Source: Areca catechu (Eukaryota; Streptophyta; Magnoliopsida; Arecales; Arecaceae). From it: 64,000 nt of DNA. Under the pieces are notes generated by a model. That model saw only the letters and a program-made list of their open reading frames with translations, was not told the DNA's origin and ran no database searches. Shown one piece after another: positions 23,509-34,506 of the stretch (its first letter is position 1; each line of letters opens with the position of its first letter). The stretch is from positions 177,728,526-177,792,525 of the forward strand of contig CM038039.1 in assembly GCA_021397845.1 (NCBI GenBank). The letters are read 5' to 3'. A program made the position numbers and the translations under genes.

Positions 23509-24915
23509 TGGTGTGGGCATCAGACCTCTGGTTAGGGTTTCAATTTTCGGGTATTGTAATAAGGCTTCAAGCCTAAACCTTGTAGTTTTCTTTAGCTTTG
23601 AATTGAGTCTCAAGTGTCTGTGTCTAGTCCTGTATTTTGACCAAGTTGGTCAAGTCGAGTCCTATACCGAGTCCAGTCCGAGTCTGTTTGATGTATGGGT
23701 CCAAGCAATATTGGTCTTGAAGTCTAGTCACCTTTTGAGCCAAGCCATGGAGGAAGCCACTCATCTCAGGGGCCCACCTCTTCATCCTATGTGGCACCAT
23801 GTCAACTTGCCAAGTGGGCGGCACAATTCAAATTTTTGGATGCCCAAAGGGGGAACACAACACTTGATACACTCCCTCTTTCCCTCCCCCATATCAAGCT
23901 ATTTTCCAACTATGGGTGGCCGGCCAAGAGAAGGTCAAAGGGAGTTAGAGTTAGGAGAATTTAAATCCCTTGCTTCAAGACCTCCTATCAAGCCTTTTTC
24001 CTAAACTACTTGAACAACTAAGGAAGGAATAGCAAGATCCACGGGTGCCTCCATCTCCCACTCCCCATATCATGTCTTGTACCAAAGGTGGATGCACAAC
24101 CAAGGAAAGGAGGAGGACACAAGCCTTGCTACAAGCCCCACTTCAAGTCTTCTTCCAAATTGAGAGACCAACCTTCCAAGTCAAAGGAAGCAAGATCCTT
24201 CTTCCAAGCCTTAAGTCAAGCCATGCCCAAGCACTCTCCAATTTTTTTGGTTAGCCAAGGAGAATGAAAAATCTGAAATTTTGTGTGCACCATCAAGAGA
24301 AGACTTGTATCTTTTATTTGAATTTCAAATTGGGTCCTAAGGTGCGTATTTAAAATAACTTACCCCTCCTTTGTAAAGGTAATTGATGATGAATGAAAAA
24401 ACACATGTTTTTGAGAGCCAATTCTCTTTAGTTGCCTTTGTTCATTAGGAACGTCGATCTTCGTGAGGGAGCGCCTTCACCTTTGGGCATCGAGAGGTGT
24501 GAGGCCTCGTGTTACTATCTCTTCCACAACTCCATCCTACAACCTTCGCGTCAGAGTCCATTGGGTTCATCCAACGAGGTGCCTGGCAAGAAGAACTCCA
24601 CCATCACCACATCAACTCTCAACCTTTCATCCCTTGCTTTCTTTTGATCGAATCCTAACTCTTCTTTTGAATGCCCGCAGGTCCTCCAGGTGCCATGAAC
24701 ATGGAGTCAGTTGCTCTTACTATCATGACCTTTGGACAGAAAGCTGGTGCATCCATGGGGTTGATTGCTTAATCATCCAAGCCACATCCACGAGAACGAG
24801 TGAACTCGACATTGGACGCTTCAGATCTTTGAGGTTTGCCATCCTGACTCCTAAGTAGGTATTGATCTGAGAGATAAGTCCTATAGGATTTCTCAATCCT
24901 GGGGTCCTCTTTTTA
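23509..24915 (+). repeat. B 5' LTR, first part
   Basis: Starts TGGTGTGGGCATCAG and matches 36958 onward. Cut at 24911-24915 (TTTTA) by element C. The 163-codon ORF at 23513-24004 is chance: it is not kept in the 3' LTR. Confidence 0.92.
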
Positions 24916-26486
24916 TGGTGGGCGCATCAGGATCAGACACAGATTACTAGAACCTATTTGGTTTACCTAGCCATGTGTCAAATTTTGTAATCAACTAGAA
25001 TTGAGTCCTGTAATAAGTCGAGGTTAGTTGATTTGTCTCAACCCTCAACCTAGTCATTATTTTGAGTCCTATACATCAGTTATGAGTCCAATATGAGCCC
25101 AATTTTTGTACAAGAGAGGAGGTTACCCTATTTTGGAGTTCCACCAGGCTACATCCAGAAGTCAAAGGCCACTACATCTGCCCATTAGATTTTGTGTGAC
25201 AATTCAGGATCCAAGATGCTTCCGGAAACCCTGATTCCTTCCAAATACCCTCTAGATGCCCAGATTCCCTTCCAGATGCCAGAGCATATTCTCAGAACAG
25301 GGCACCTATGATTCCAGAGGTCCACCTACATCCAATCCCAAAGAAATCAAGCCCAGGTGCCAAGCCCAAGCCCTTAAGAAACAAGATTCCAGGGAATATT
25401 CCTGCTACCAAGCTAACAGGCCACCCCAGCTTCCAGAGGCCCAAACCCATGCACCCAAGCCCCTTTGGGCCGGCTCCTTGCTGCTCCTAGAGGACCAACA
25501 TGCCCCCCTAGGCATCCTTGAAGTGTTGACCATGTCCAAAGAGGTTTGACCAAGTCCAAATTGAAGAGAAGAAGGAGAAGACCAAGTTTATTCCTAACCT
25601 AATTGGGATTTCTAATCCTTTTAAACTTTGTAATTCTAACCTAGCTAGGAAAGGACTTGTATTCCAATTGGGAGGAGGACTTGTAACCCAAGTGTAACCA
25701 TGGTTAGTGAGGGCATAGGAACTCTATAAATATCCCACCCCTCTCCCTCTTGTAATCATCTCTTTCTTATGAATACAATTTGCTGAAATTTGAGTTATTG
25801 CCTTGTGTTGGTGTTTTGTTTTGGTTCTTTGGTTTGTTTTTTTGTGCTTGGATGAATTCTTTGCTGCCCTAGCTTCCTTCCACACCCTAAATCACTGCCA
25901 TCCAAGCCTTCACACGTCCAAGAAGGAGTACCCTAGGCTGCCAACCGAGGAGATCTTCAACAATCTTCAAACAGCCATCTTCTAACACTAATCCTGATTC
26001 CTTTCATCCCATAGTTCCTTTTCTTATTTTTTAATTACTGTTTTGATTAAACCTGATGCTTGTAGTATCCCCAAGGTACTTCCCCTCCCCTGAGGAGGCC
26101 TTCTTTGCTGCCCAAACCACCCAGATCAGCCATCAGATTCAAGGGAATTGGGGCTTCTTCTTTTAGGCTCTGATCAGAGTGTGAGTGATCTCTTCTGCTA
26201 CTGAATTTTAATCTCTGACCGATAAGAATCCTTTCCTTTTCTTATAATCTAATTTAATGAAGAAAAGATATCCTAAATCGGGAGTTTCTCAACTCTCGGG
26301 TCCTGGATCTTTCATTAGTTTGCATGAGTTTGCCTGCGATCCGATGATTCTTCGTACAGCAAGTCTTTCTGCTTGTTCTTTCTTTATTTTAAGAATCTAG
26401 CATACAAATAAATTTATAAAAATCATAAAAAAATTATTTTATTATTTTCTATTCATGTTTAGCAGTCTTAGAGTCATCCTACATTA
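24916..26486 (+). repeat. C 5' LTR (1571 bp)
   Basis: Starts TGGTGGGCGCATCAGG; ends CCTACATTA where the 3' copy has CCTATATCA, so the terminal CA is mutated. No coding capacity. Confidence 0.93.
25734..25742 (+). promoter_or_regulatory. TATA box candidate in C 5' LTR
   Basis: CTATAAATA, followed by a pyrimidine-rich stretch, about 820 bp into the LTR. The 3' LTR has TATAAA at 32001-32006 in the same context. Confidence 0.6.
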
Positions 26487-26489
26487 GTT

Positions 26490-26501
26490 TGGTATCAGAG
26501 T
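26490..26501 (+). other. C primer-binding site
   Basis: TGGTATCAGAGT, one mismatch at the last base from the initiator-Met primer site; 3 bp after the LTR. Confidence 0.88.
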
Positions 26502-27578
26502 GGGTTTATGATAGTTTTTATTTGCGTTGAAATCACAAATCCTAATTTCAGCATTCTATCCACTGCATTAGGTTTCAGTTTTGCATCTATTTTTGACCAT
26601 CTAAAAATTTTATTTTTCTCTAAAATTTGCATTAATTGTTCTATGTTGAGTCCTTTATTTTATAAGAATTTTAGTTATTTTTAATGAAACCCTAAATATC
26701 TAAAAGTTGGCATAAAAAGAACCCTAACAGAATTCTGATAATTTCTATAGCAGTCTAGAAAACCCAAGGTTTGAATCATCATATGATTTTTGTTCTATAT
26801 GAAATTTGGTGGAAATCATTACCATTTTCCATCCTCTATTCCAAATTTTTTTTGGATTTTTTATGCATCAGGATCTATATCAAATTCTACATCATCTGAA
26901 CCCTAATTTTTTTGATTTCTGCTACATTCTGCAACTTGACTAACTCAAACCTAATCAACTTCCAAACCCCCCAATCCCAAGCCAAACCTTGTTTGCTAAC
27001 CCTAGTAAACTTAAACTTAACTTGACATCTCATAAATTAATTAAAAATCTTTTTATTTTCTGATTATTTTAGATTGCATCAGGATCATTGATTGTTCATC
27101 ATATGTTAATCTAATCTTAAGGGCAATCTATATAACATCAGGGCAGGAGGTCATAACCTATCCTGGGCCCAAAATAACCACCCAGCATTTCCACCCAAGC
27201 CTTAATTAAAATTGATTAGACCTAATTTACCCTAGTGGGCTAGGAGACATCAGCAGGTCGGGTCCGAGCTGTGTGGGCCAGCTAGTGCATTTAACCTCTT
27301 AGCTATTCCGAAAGCTGGTGTCTAAGGCTGGGGCTCCAGAGTCAAACGACCTAAGTGGTGTTATGGTTTTTAATTGGGTCCCTGTGAAAGTAGGGGGGGA
27401 CTCCCACACTCCCACCCCCTACATGGCCAGTGGAAGGACTAGCTATTGGGTTAGGATTAAGTTGAGCTGACCCACCCAGTTTCTGGCTTGAGGTTTAGGA
27501 AACCCTAGTTATACAAGCCTTTTCTATCTCTTTTGCATGCTTGGCTGCATCATTTCATTTTGATTGTTTGATTTGTGG
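26502..27578 (+). other. C leader
   Basis: No ORF of note. From about 27110 it carries the conserved leader block seen in E and M: AAGGGCA, TTACCCTAGTGGGCTAGG, GGTCGGGTCC. Its preservation in an element without enzymes fits a cis-acting RNA role. Confidence 0.7.
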
Positions 27579-27791
27579 ATGACCACTAGACAAGGAACCC
27601 AATATCAGAAATCTAAACCCTAACCTAGCTCACCCATGGACCATAGTCTAGAGGCTCTCATGAAAGCCATGACCGAACGATTTGATTGGATTGATTATCC
27701 AATAACCAATTCAATACTAAGCTTGACCAAATGAACTATAGGTTCAACCAAGTAGGAACCCTAGGCAAGATTCATAGAGTTGAACCCCAGG
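27579..27791 (+). pseudogene. gag: C ORF1, first part: gag-like N-terminus
   Basis: Starts MTTRQGTQYQ, matching the start of gag in E, B and M. A short helical, probably coiled-coil segment follows (MDHSLEALMKAMTERFDW, then NYRFNQVGTLGKI), aligning with E. One stop and one small frameshift are present. The text stops at VEPQ where K is inserted and resumes at 29422 in frame. Confidence 0.75.
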
Positions 27792-28152
27792 TGATGTAGG
27801 ACGAAAAATCGATATAACCTGGTTATTTGGAAAACAGGAAAATAACTAAACAAACTAGGACCGTGGGAGGTCTAAGAAGCCTCCCGGGACTAGGGCATAC
27901 TTACTCTAAAATTCTAAGACAACTGATCTCTTTTGTTTTCAATTTTCTGGATGGATGTGGCGAAAGAAGGATGGAGATGGGGGAACCGGGAACTAGAACT
28001 CATGGCCCTAAGACTCACTCTAGCGGGGGACGCACACAGAAAGTCAGGGGTCAAAGCCTAAAGCTACCCTCCCGAGGGATCACAGCACCAGCTACCCTGA
28101 TCAAAAAGCTACCCTCCCGAAGGGGTCAAAGCACCAGCTACCCTGAGCTCTC

Positions 28153-28340
28153 ATCGAACCCATAATGCACACAGTAGGGCTCTCACATAGATGGGCTAGG
28201 ATGACTCTCGAAGGACACGAGGAGATAAAGAAGACGAGATAGGGGATAACTAGGATGCTCATCGAACCCATAATGCACGCAGCAGGGAACGCCTCACACC
28301 CCTCATCGAACCCATAATACACATAGCAGGGAATGAAAGA
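28153..28340. repeat. Dispersed 28-bp repeat in K
   Basis: Three copies of CATCGAACCCATAATGCAC with CAGCAGGG-type endings begin near 28153, 28262 and 28303. Just upstream (28060-28145) is a two-copy repeat built on AGCTACCCTCCCGA and CAGCACCAGCTACCCTGA. Confidence 0.8.
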
Positions 28341-28679
28341 AAACGGGCCTCAGCCCAGAACCAAAATCGGAACCAATCCAAAAATCTATATCAAATCTCT
28401 CTCTCTACAGGGAGAGAGGGGGCCTTTATATAGAAAAAACAAAACCCTCAGTTTCTTAGCCTCTAAGAAAATTTAAAAAGGAAAATAAATTATATCAAAA
28501 TTCGTGTTGTATCAAAAATAGTGCTAATCTAATCTGAGAAGCTGTCGGCTTGATAATATACTCCAGAAAACATGCAGCTCTAAAATATGGGCTGCTCTGA
28601 AATCTATGCAACTCTGTCTCACGGCCGTGCGGAGGACTGATCCCCGGACGGAGCACACGGCCGACGGACGGGGCTGGCG

Positions 28680-29120
28680 GGCGACGAGCGGCGGACGGCC
28701 GGCGGCGGCTGCAGGCGAGGTAGCACATGGTCTGGCACGGCACGCCCAGCATGCCGTTTGGTCTCCCACGACCATGGGAGACCTCCCAAGCACCGGCTGT
28801 CCTCCGACGGCCAAACGGGCGGTGGACCGGCGACAAGCGGCGGCATGCGGGCGGCGGCATAGGCGGGCGGTGGCACAGGCGGGTGGCGGTGCAAGGGCGG
28901 CACGTAGTGGCGGCACAGCACCGTGCCGCTTGGGCTTCCCACAAGCATGGGGCCCAAGTCGCCGGCGGAGCGCTCCGATGGCCGGGCGGGGGCCGACGGA
29001 TGGCGGACAAGCTTCTAGTGCAGGTCGGTGGTGGAAAATGACTACGGCAACGAGTGGCCGAACGGACGCCTCCCGCATTCGTTCGTCTTCCCACGGGCAT
29101 GGGCGAAAGTGGCGATGGCG
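28680..29120. repeat. Degenerate GC-rich tandem repeat in K
   Basis: The core CTTCCCACNNNCATGGG and close variants recur near 28763, 28934 and 29087, with similar CGG-rich text between, giving a unit of about 150-170 bp. This accounts for the long open frames on both strands. Confidence 0.6.
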
Positions 29121-29421
29121 GCGGCTTCTCCGGCGAGGGCGGGGGCTGGCGAGCATCGGCGGCGGTCCGACGGGGGCGGCCGGGGGTCGGGTTGCCCGGA
29201 TCTGGGGCCGGAGGGGCGATGGGCTATGGTTCGGAACTTTTAAAAAAATTCACGATAGAAAGGTTGCAGGAGGTGGAATAAGGCTGGGATAACTCGGGGA
29301 TAAACCGAGAACAAAACCAGAATAGTGGGGATAGGTGGAATAGCGGGATAGGAAAAATAAAAAATTCTGAGAGAAAAAAAAAAATGAAAAAATACCCGGA
29401 CCTGCCCTGGATCCCCATCAC

Positions 29422-30092
29422 CAGGAACCCATAGTCCCTAGATATGAACCCAGTAGTAACCCACTATCCCTCAATCAACCTGAACCCTATAAGATTGATA
29501 CCCCTAGATTTGAGCCCATAACTTTTGAACCCATAACCTTTAAACCCATAACCTTTGATCCCATAACCCTTAGTTTACTCACCCTTGTTACCCCAGACCC
29601 TAGTCAATTTTCCATTAGCCAAACCCCTCTTACCATCCCATTGGTTCACCAAGATGACTCAGAAGAAGAAATATATGAGTCTGACCGAATTCTGGTGGAG
29701 GAGTATGAAGATAATGAGTCTATTGTTGATCTAGAAGAAGAAACACCTATAGAAGACCCAGGATTAGTTGATTATGACCAAACCCATGTAGAAGCCAATT
29801 TAGTGTTAGTTGAATCAATAGAGACCTAAGTAGAAGCCACCCTAGAATTAGTTGACCCTAACCATACCCAAGTAGTAGCCAATCTAGATTTAGCTAACCT
29901 TGACCATAATCAGTTAGTGGCCGACCCAGAGTTAGATAACCCAGATCACACCCAAGTTGCAATGGAAGAGCAATTAATGGAGACTTTAGAAGAGGATATA
30001 ATTGTAGAGCCTGGTCCTGAATTTCCTAAGCCAAAAGAGTTTATTGAGGACTTGGCTTATCTCACCCAATACCCTCAAGATGAAATCACTTG
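29422..30092 (+). pseudogene. C ORF1, second part: Pro-rich and acidic repeat protein
   Basis: An open frame of about 220 codons with a single stop (29827-29829). It begins in frame with the part before K. It has a short repeat (FEPITFEPITFKPITF), then an acidic segment with a degenerate unit of about 16-20 residues built on TQVxAxLxLVD. It ends at the stop in 30090-30092. It corresponds in place to the acidic linker of B and E but is longer. No enzyme or binding motif recognised; function unknown. Confidence 0.7.
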
Positions 30093-30673
30093 ATCCCAAT
30101 TGAAGATCTTTTCCTTGAAATTAGCGACCCATTCTTCCATAAGGCTGACCTAGTAGATAGACACCAACCCCTTAAGGTCAATCTTATTAGTTTAGGATTA
30201 ACCCCTAACACCCCTTCTTATGCCTTAGTCTATCAAATTAATCCTGAACCTTTTTCTTACTTTCCACCCAATCAGACTAACCCTGAACCCACCTCTTATT
30301 TTCTACCTTTTTCTGAAACTTCTCCTAATTTTATCATTATTAGATTGCATTTTATAGAAGTCAGCATAATGCATACATGCCTTGTGCATATTAAGTTTGC
30401 ATCTTACTTCTTGCATACCCTTTGGCATTTAGTAGGCATACATAGTAAATTCTCATGTGCATGCCATGCTATGGTTAAACCTAGAGAGTCTATAGTGTGT
30501 TGGGTTAGAACCTAGAAAGTCCAATAAAATTTCCTTTGATAGGAAGGTTTAGTCGAGTCTAATATTTATTAGTTGAGTCCAATAAATGCACAACCATAAT
30601 TACATGTTTGCACCTGCACTACCCTCTGCACAGCATATGCATATAGAAATTAGTCATAAGCTGAACATAACTA
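30093..30673 (+). pseudogene. C residual integrase segment and degenerate DNA
   Basis: Frames broken throughout. A fragment near 30390-30465 (FASYFLHTLWHLVGIHSKFS) matches the integrase segment FTSYFWKTFWHLLGTKLKFS of E. The intervening pol is missing, so a large deletion joined these parts. Confidence 0.65.
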
Positions 30674-31246
30674 ATGAACCCACTAACAACTTGGCTAATT
30701 CCCAAAAGAAAGAAAGGATTTTGTAGGGGATTTTGTAGTTGTAAAGAATTTTTTGGTCCCGAAGCTGGCCCATCCAAGATAATGAATGTCTGTGGACCCA
30801 ATGCCTATGTGCGTGAGATACTACATGATTTAAGTATTAGCTTCACCTTCATCATCTCAGATCTTATAGCGTCTAGGGAGCCAGCCACGATACCTAGAGA
30901 GCACCTTGAGCCTATCCCTCCCTTTGAGAGAGAACCCACCCCAGAGTGTCCACCAACCAATTGGCCAAATAGTGAGGAAAAGATTGAGAGAGTCCTGGAC
31001 GATCAAGCCATATGTACCCAGAATCATGGCTATCAGAGATATTTGGTCCGGTGGCAAGGTCGGCCAAAATCTGAGGACTCGTGGATCACCCGTGAGGATC
31101 TGCAGCGCCTCAACCCAGACCTACTCGAGCACTATGATAGCCAAGTTATCCCACACTCGACGAGGTCGAGTTCCTCCCACCCCGGGAGAATTGGTGGGGG
31201 CACCAGGATCAGACATAGATTACTGGGCCCCATTTGTTTTACCTAG
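30674..31246 (+). CDS. pol: C integrase tail with chromodomain
   Basis: A 190-codon open frame. Its middle matches the C-terminal tail of integrase (GPNAYVREILHDL, then SREPATIPREHLEP), and it ends in a chromodomain (about 30985-31130; YQRYLVRWQGRPKSEDSW) with the aromatic and Trp positions present. The frame passes through the polypurine tract GGGAGAAT and stops 55 bp inside the 3' LTR. This is the best-kept chromodomain in the window, in an element that has lost RT. Whether it is translated is unknown. Confidence 0.8.
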   Translation: MNPLTTWLIPKRKKGFCRGFCSCKEFFGPEAGPSKIMNVCGPNAYVREILHDLSISFTFIISDLIASREPATIPREHLEPIPPFEREPTPECPPTNWPNSEEKIERVLDDQAICTQNHGYQRYLVRWQGRPKSEDSWITREDLQRLNPDLLEHYDSQVIPHSTRSSSSHPGRIGGGTRIRHRLLGPICFT

Positions 31247-32762
31247 CCCTGTGTTAAATTTTGTAATCAAATAGAATTGAGTCCTGTAATAAGTTGAGGT
31301 TAGTTGATTTGTCTCAACCCTCAACCTTGTCATTATTTTAAGTCCTGTACATCAGTTATGAGTCTCGTATGAGCCCAATTTTTTTAAAAGAGAAGAGGTT
31401 ACCCTATTTTGGAGTTCCACCAGGCTACATCTAGAAGTCAGAGGCCACTACATCAGCCCATTGGATTTTGTGTGACAACCCAGGATCCAAGATGCTTCCG
31501 GAAACCCTGATTCCTTCCAAATGCCTTTTAGATGTCCAGATTTCCTTCCAGATGCCAAAGCATATTCTCAGAATAGGGCGCCCATGATTCCAGAAATCCA
31601 CCTACATCCAAGTCCAAAGAAATCAAGCCCAGGTGTCAAGTCCAAGCCCTTAAGAAGCAAGATTCCATGGAATATTCCTGCTACCAGGCTAACAAGCCAC
31701 CCCAGCTTCCAGAGGCACAAACCCATGCACCCAAGCCCCTTTGGGCCAGCCCCTTGATGCTCCTACAGGCCCAACATGCCCCCCTAGGAGTCCTTGAAGC
31801 GTTGACCACGTCCAAAGATGTTTGACCAAGTCCAAGTTGAAGAGAAGAAGGAGAAGACCAAGTTTATTCCTTACCTAGTTGGGATTTCTAATCCTTTTAA
31901 ACTTTGTAATTCTAACATAGCTAGGAAAGGACTTGTATTCCAATTGGGAAGAGGACTTGTAACCCAAGTGTAACCATGGTTAGTGAGGGCATGGGAACTC
32001 TATAAACACCTCACCCCTCCCACTCTTGTAATCATCTCTTTCTTATGAATACAATTTGCTGAAATTTGAGTTATTGCCTTGTGTTGGTGTTTTGTTTTGG
32101 TTCTTTGGTTTGTGTTTTTGTGATTGGACGAATTACTTTGCTGCCCTAGCTTCCTTCCACATCCTAACTCACTGCCATCCAAGCCTTCACACATCCAAGA
32201 AAGAGTACCCTAGGCTGCCAACCGAGGAGATCTTCAACAAGCTTCAAACTGCCATCTTCTAACCCTAATCCTGATTCCTTTCAACCCATAGTTCCTTTTC
32301 TTATTTTTTAATTACTATTTTGATAAACCCTGATGCTTGTAGGATCCTGGAGGTGCATTCCCTCCCCTGAGGAGCCCTTCTTTGCTTCCCGGACTGCTCA
32401 GATCAGCCATCAGATTCAAGGGAATCGAGGCTTCTTCTTCCAGGCTCCGATCAGGGTGTGAGTGATCTCTTCTGCTTCTGAATTTTAATCTCTGACTGGT
32501 AAGAATCCTTCCCATATCTTATTATCTGATTTAATGAAGAAAAGCTATCCTAAACTAGAAGTTTCTCAACTCTCGGGTCCTGGATCTTTCATTAGTTTGC
32601 ATGAGTTTGCCTGTGATCCGATGATTCTTCGTACTGCTAGTCTTTCTACTAGTTCTTGCATTATTTTAGGAATCTAGCATACAAATATAATTATAAAAAT
32701 CATAAAAAAAATATTTTATTTTTTTTATATATGTTTAGTAGTCTTAGAGTCATCCTATATCA
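31192..32762 (+). repeat. C 3' LTR (1571 bp)
   Basis: Starts TGGTGGGGGCACCAGG directly after GGGAGAAT, ends CCTATATCA, then TSD TTTTA. Same length as the 5' LTR. Confidence 0.94.
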
Positions 32763-32767
32763 TTTTA

Positions 32768-32937
32768 TCCTTGCTTAGGGACTTACTTGCTTGCGTGAAG
32801 TTCTTGTTCGTATAGAACCCTAGATCTACTCCTACTTGTTTTTGGGAATCCTAAACAAATCATTAAAACCCTAAAAATAACCAAAGATAAATCACTTGCA
32901 TTATTCCTCATCTTCGCATCTAGTTAGTCCCCCATCA
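32768..32937 (+). repeat. B 5' LTR, second part
   Basis: Resumes after element C with CCTTGCTTAGGGACTTACTTG, as in the 3' LTR near 38400, and ends CCCCCATCA. Confidence 0.93.
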
Positions 32938-32941
32938 TTTC

Positions 32942-32953
32942 TAGTATCAGAGC
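32942..32953 (+). other. B primer-binding site
   Basis: TAGTATCAGAGC, one mismatch from the initiator-Met site. Confidence 0.88.
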
Positions 32954-33979
32954 ATGGTTAGGACTTAACACTTCTTAAAGTACTTGGATTAGGTGCTTCA
33001 CCAGGCCGTCCGGTTTGAAGAGAAATATAGGGTTTCAAGACCCTCTACTCCCATTCTATGGGGATCTCCTAAGGTGTGTAGGGGTGCCATTATGATAGGT
33101 CTTTGAAGGGGAAACACAAGAAGATAAGTGTTAAAAAAACCAAAAAGAAAAAGTTTGCATCTTTAATTTCAGCTTTTTAGAAATTCAGCATTCCCATACA
33201 TAGTCTATTATTTTGATTATTTCTAACTGTAGAAATATTGGGTTTTTATGATTTTTCTTTTTCTGGATTGTGCATAATTAGAAGTATTTTTCTAAATTTT
33301 TTCAGATTTTAATTCAATCTGTAGAAGTTCTACATGGCTGATTACCATCTAAGAAAATATTCTGCTCTGAAAATTCAGCAAGCACATCTCATCACATCTT
33401 CATCTTTCATATAGTTTAATTTTGCATTTAGGGTCCTATCTTTTTATTTCCATCACCTTATTTCTATAATCAAACATCAAAATCCAAAAAAATATAACTT
33501 AGAGACATCTCATTAGATCATTTGTGTGCCATCATCTTCATAAAACATCTTAAGGGCAGCATTTTGACATAGGGTCAGGATTTCATTACCTGTTCCTAGC
33601 CCAAAAATCATCACCCGGCATATCGAACCCCAACCTCTAATTAAAATTTTCTAGACACTTAATTGCTCTAGTGAACTAGGAACACCCACGAAGTCGGGTC
33701 GAAACAAGTGTCAAGCCAAGTTCGACAACTTGTTTGTGTGTGCTTGTGTAGCTAGTGTCTAGGCAAGTGGTTCAGGGACAAGAGCCCGAAAGAAGGTGGG
33801 TTGGTTTGCTTACCTGGCCAATTTCAAATTGGTGTCTAAGGCAGGCAAACAAGAACCTCCATCAACCTTATACTTACCTGGCTAGGTGCCATGTTACTAC
33901 TATTGAGTTAGTCTTCTTGACCTCATATTTGGTTTGATCTATTAAGTCTACAAACCCTTAGCATCTTCGTTGTGTGTGC
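32954..33979 (+). other. B leader
   Basis: No ORF. From about 33548 it carries a diverged form of the conserved leader block (AAGGGCA, CTCTAGTGAACTAGG, AAGTCGGGTC). Confidence 0.65.
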
Positions 33980-34384
33980 ATGTCGACCAAATCCGAAGTC
34001 CCTTATCACCCCCATCTTTCCCAATCAGGTGAACTCATGGAAAACACCCGGGAAGATCAATTAAAGGTCACCATGGAACAATTGGCTAAGATAAACATTA
34101 AGCTTGATCAGTTTGACGAACGAATTGGAGCCTTAGAGAAGAATAGTCTTAGACCATCTATCGAGCCTGAGTCTGAATCACCTTTCCCACCTAAGGATTA
34201 CCCTCATCATGAACCATCCATAGAGGCTGAACCCAGGAGAATTCCCCATTTTAACCCAGCCCAAGAGATTCACCCTAGGAGACACAATCAGGAGTTCCTG
34301 GATCAAGAAGAACTACATGAGTCTGATGACCTGTTAGGAGTGATTAGGTGCATCCTTACCAAGGACATAAGAAGATTGGTGTAG
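33980..34384 (+). CDS. gag: B shortened gag fused to acidic linker
   Basis: Starts MSTKSEVPYH like E and M gag. A helical segment (about residues 20-55) and one or two PRR-type repeats follow. The text then goes from PRRHNQEFLDQE straight to ELHESDDLLGVIRCILT, which in E lies after the zinc knuckle. The capsid domain and knuckle are therefore deleted without loss of frame. The frame ends at 34384, before the protease. If made, the protein could not form a particle alone. Confidence 0.8.
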   Translation: MSTKSEVPYHPHLSQSGELMENTREDQLKVTMEQLAKINIKLDQFDERIGALEKNSLRPSIEPESESPFPPKDYPHHEPSIEAEPRRIPHFNPAQEIHPRRHNQEFLDQEELHESDDLLGVIRCILTKDIRRLV

Positions 34385-34506
34385 GACAAACATCCTACAA
34401 ACCTTTGTTAAACTAGGGGATAGGGTGTGCAAAATCATAATTGATAGTAGGAGCTGTGTTAATGCCATCTCTTCAAGTACTGTCAAAGCTCTAGGATTGA
34501 CCGCAG
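34385..34506 (+). pseudogene. pol: B protease, first part
   Basis: Matches IIIDSGSCVNAIS of M, but the catalytic Asp-Ser-Gly reads Asp-Ser-Arg (GGG to AGG), which should abolish activity. It stops at the solo LTR L and resumes at 35624. Confidence 0.8.

Larger units (their letters stand above)
27792..29420 (-). mobile_element. Element K: GC-rich solo LTR (1629 bp)
   Basis: Flanked by a perfect duplication CCAGG (27787-27791 and 29421-29425), with ends TGATG...CATCA. Orientation is probably minus, because that strand ends CCTACATCA like the other Gypsy LTRs here. The stretch 28600-29210 is far richer in G and C than anything else in the window and gives long Arg/Gly/Pro-rich ORFs in several frames, a composition effect rather than genes. 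The family is not recognised. Confidence 0.75.
24916..32762 (+). mobile_element. Element C: non-autonomous chromovirus derivative, with nested K
   Basis: Two LTRs of 1571 bp each (24916-26486 and 31192-32762) and a perfect target duplication TTTTA (24911-24915 and 32763-32767). The interior holds a primer site, leader, a gag N-terminus continuing into a Pro-rich and acidic ORF, a short integrase remnant, and an integrase tail with chromodomain. There is no capsid, knuckle, protease, RT or RNase H. It needs enzymes from a relative such as E or M. Confidence 0.93.

Noticed and set aside
23513..24004. 163-codon ORF near the start of element B
   Set aside because: Inside the B LTR; the 3' LTR copy does not keep the frame and no domain is seen.
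28606..29292. 228-codon ORF in a GC-rich block, with other long ORFs on both strands
   Set aside because: It lies wholly in solo LTR K, several frames are open at once, and the residues are Arg/Gly/Ala/Pro-rich. This is an effect of GC-rich repeats with few stop codons.
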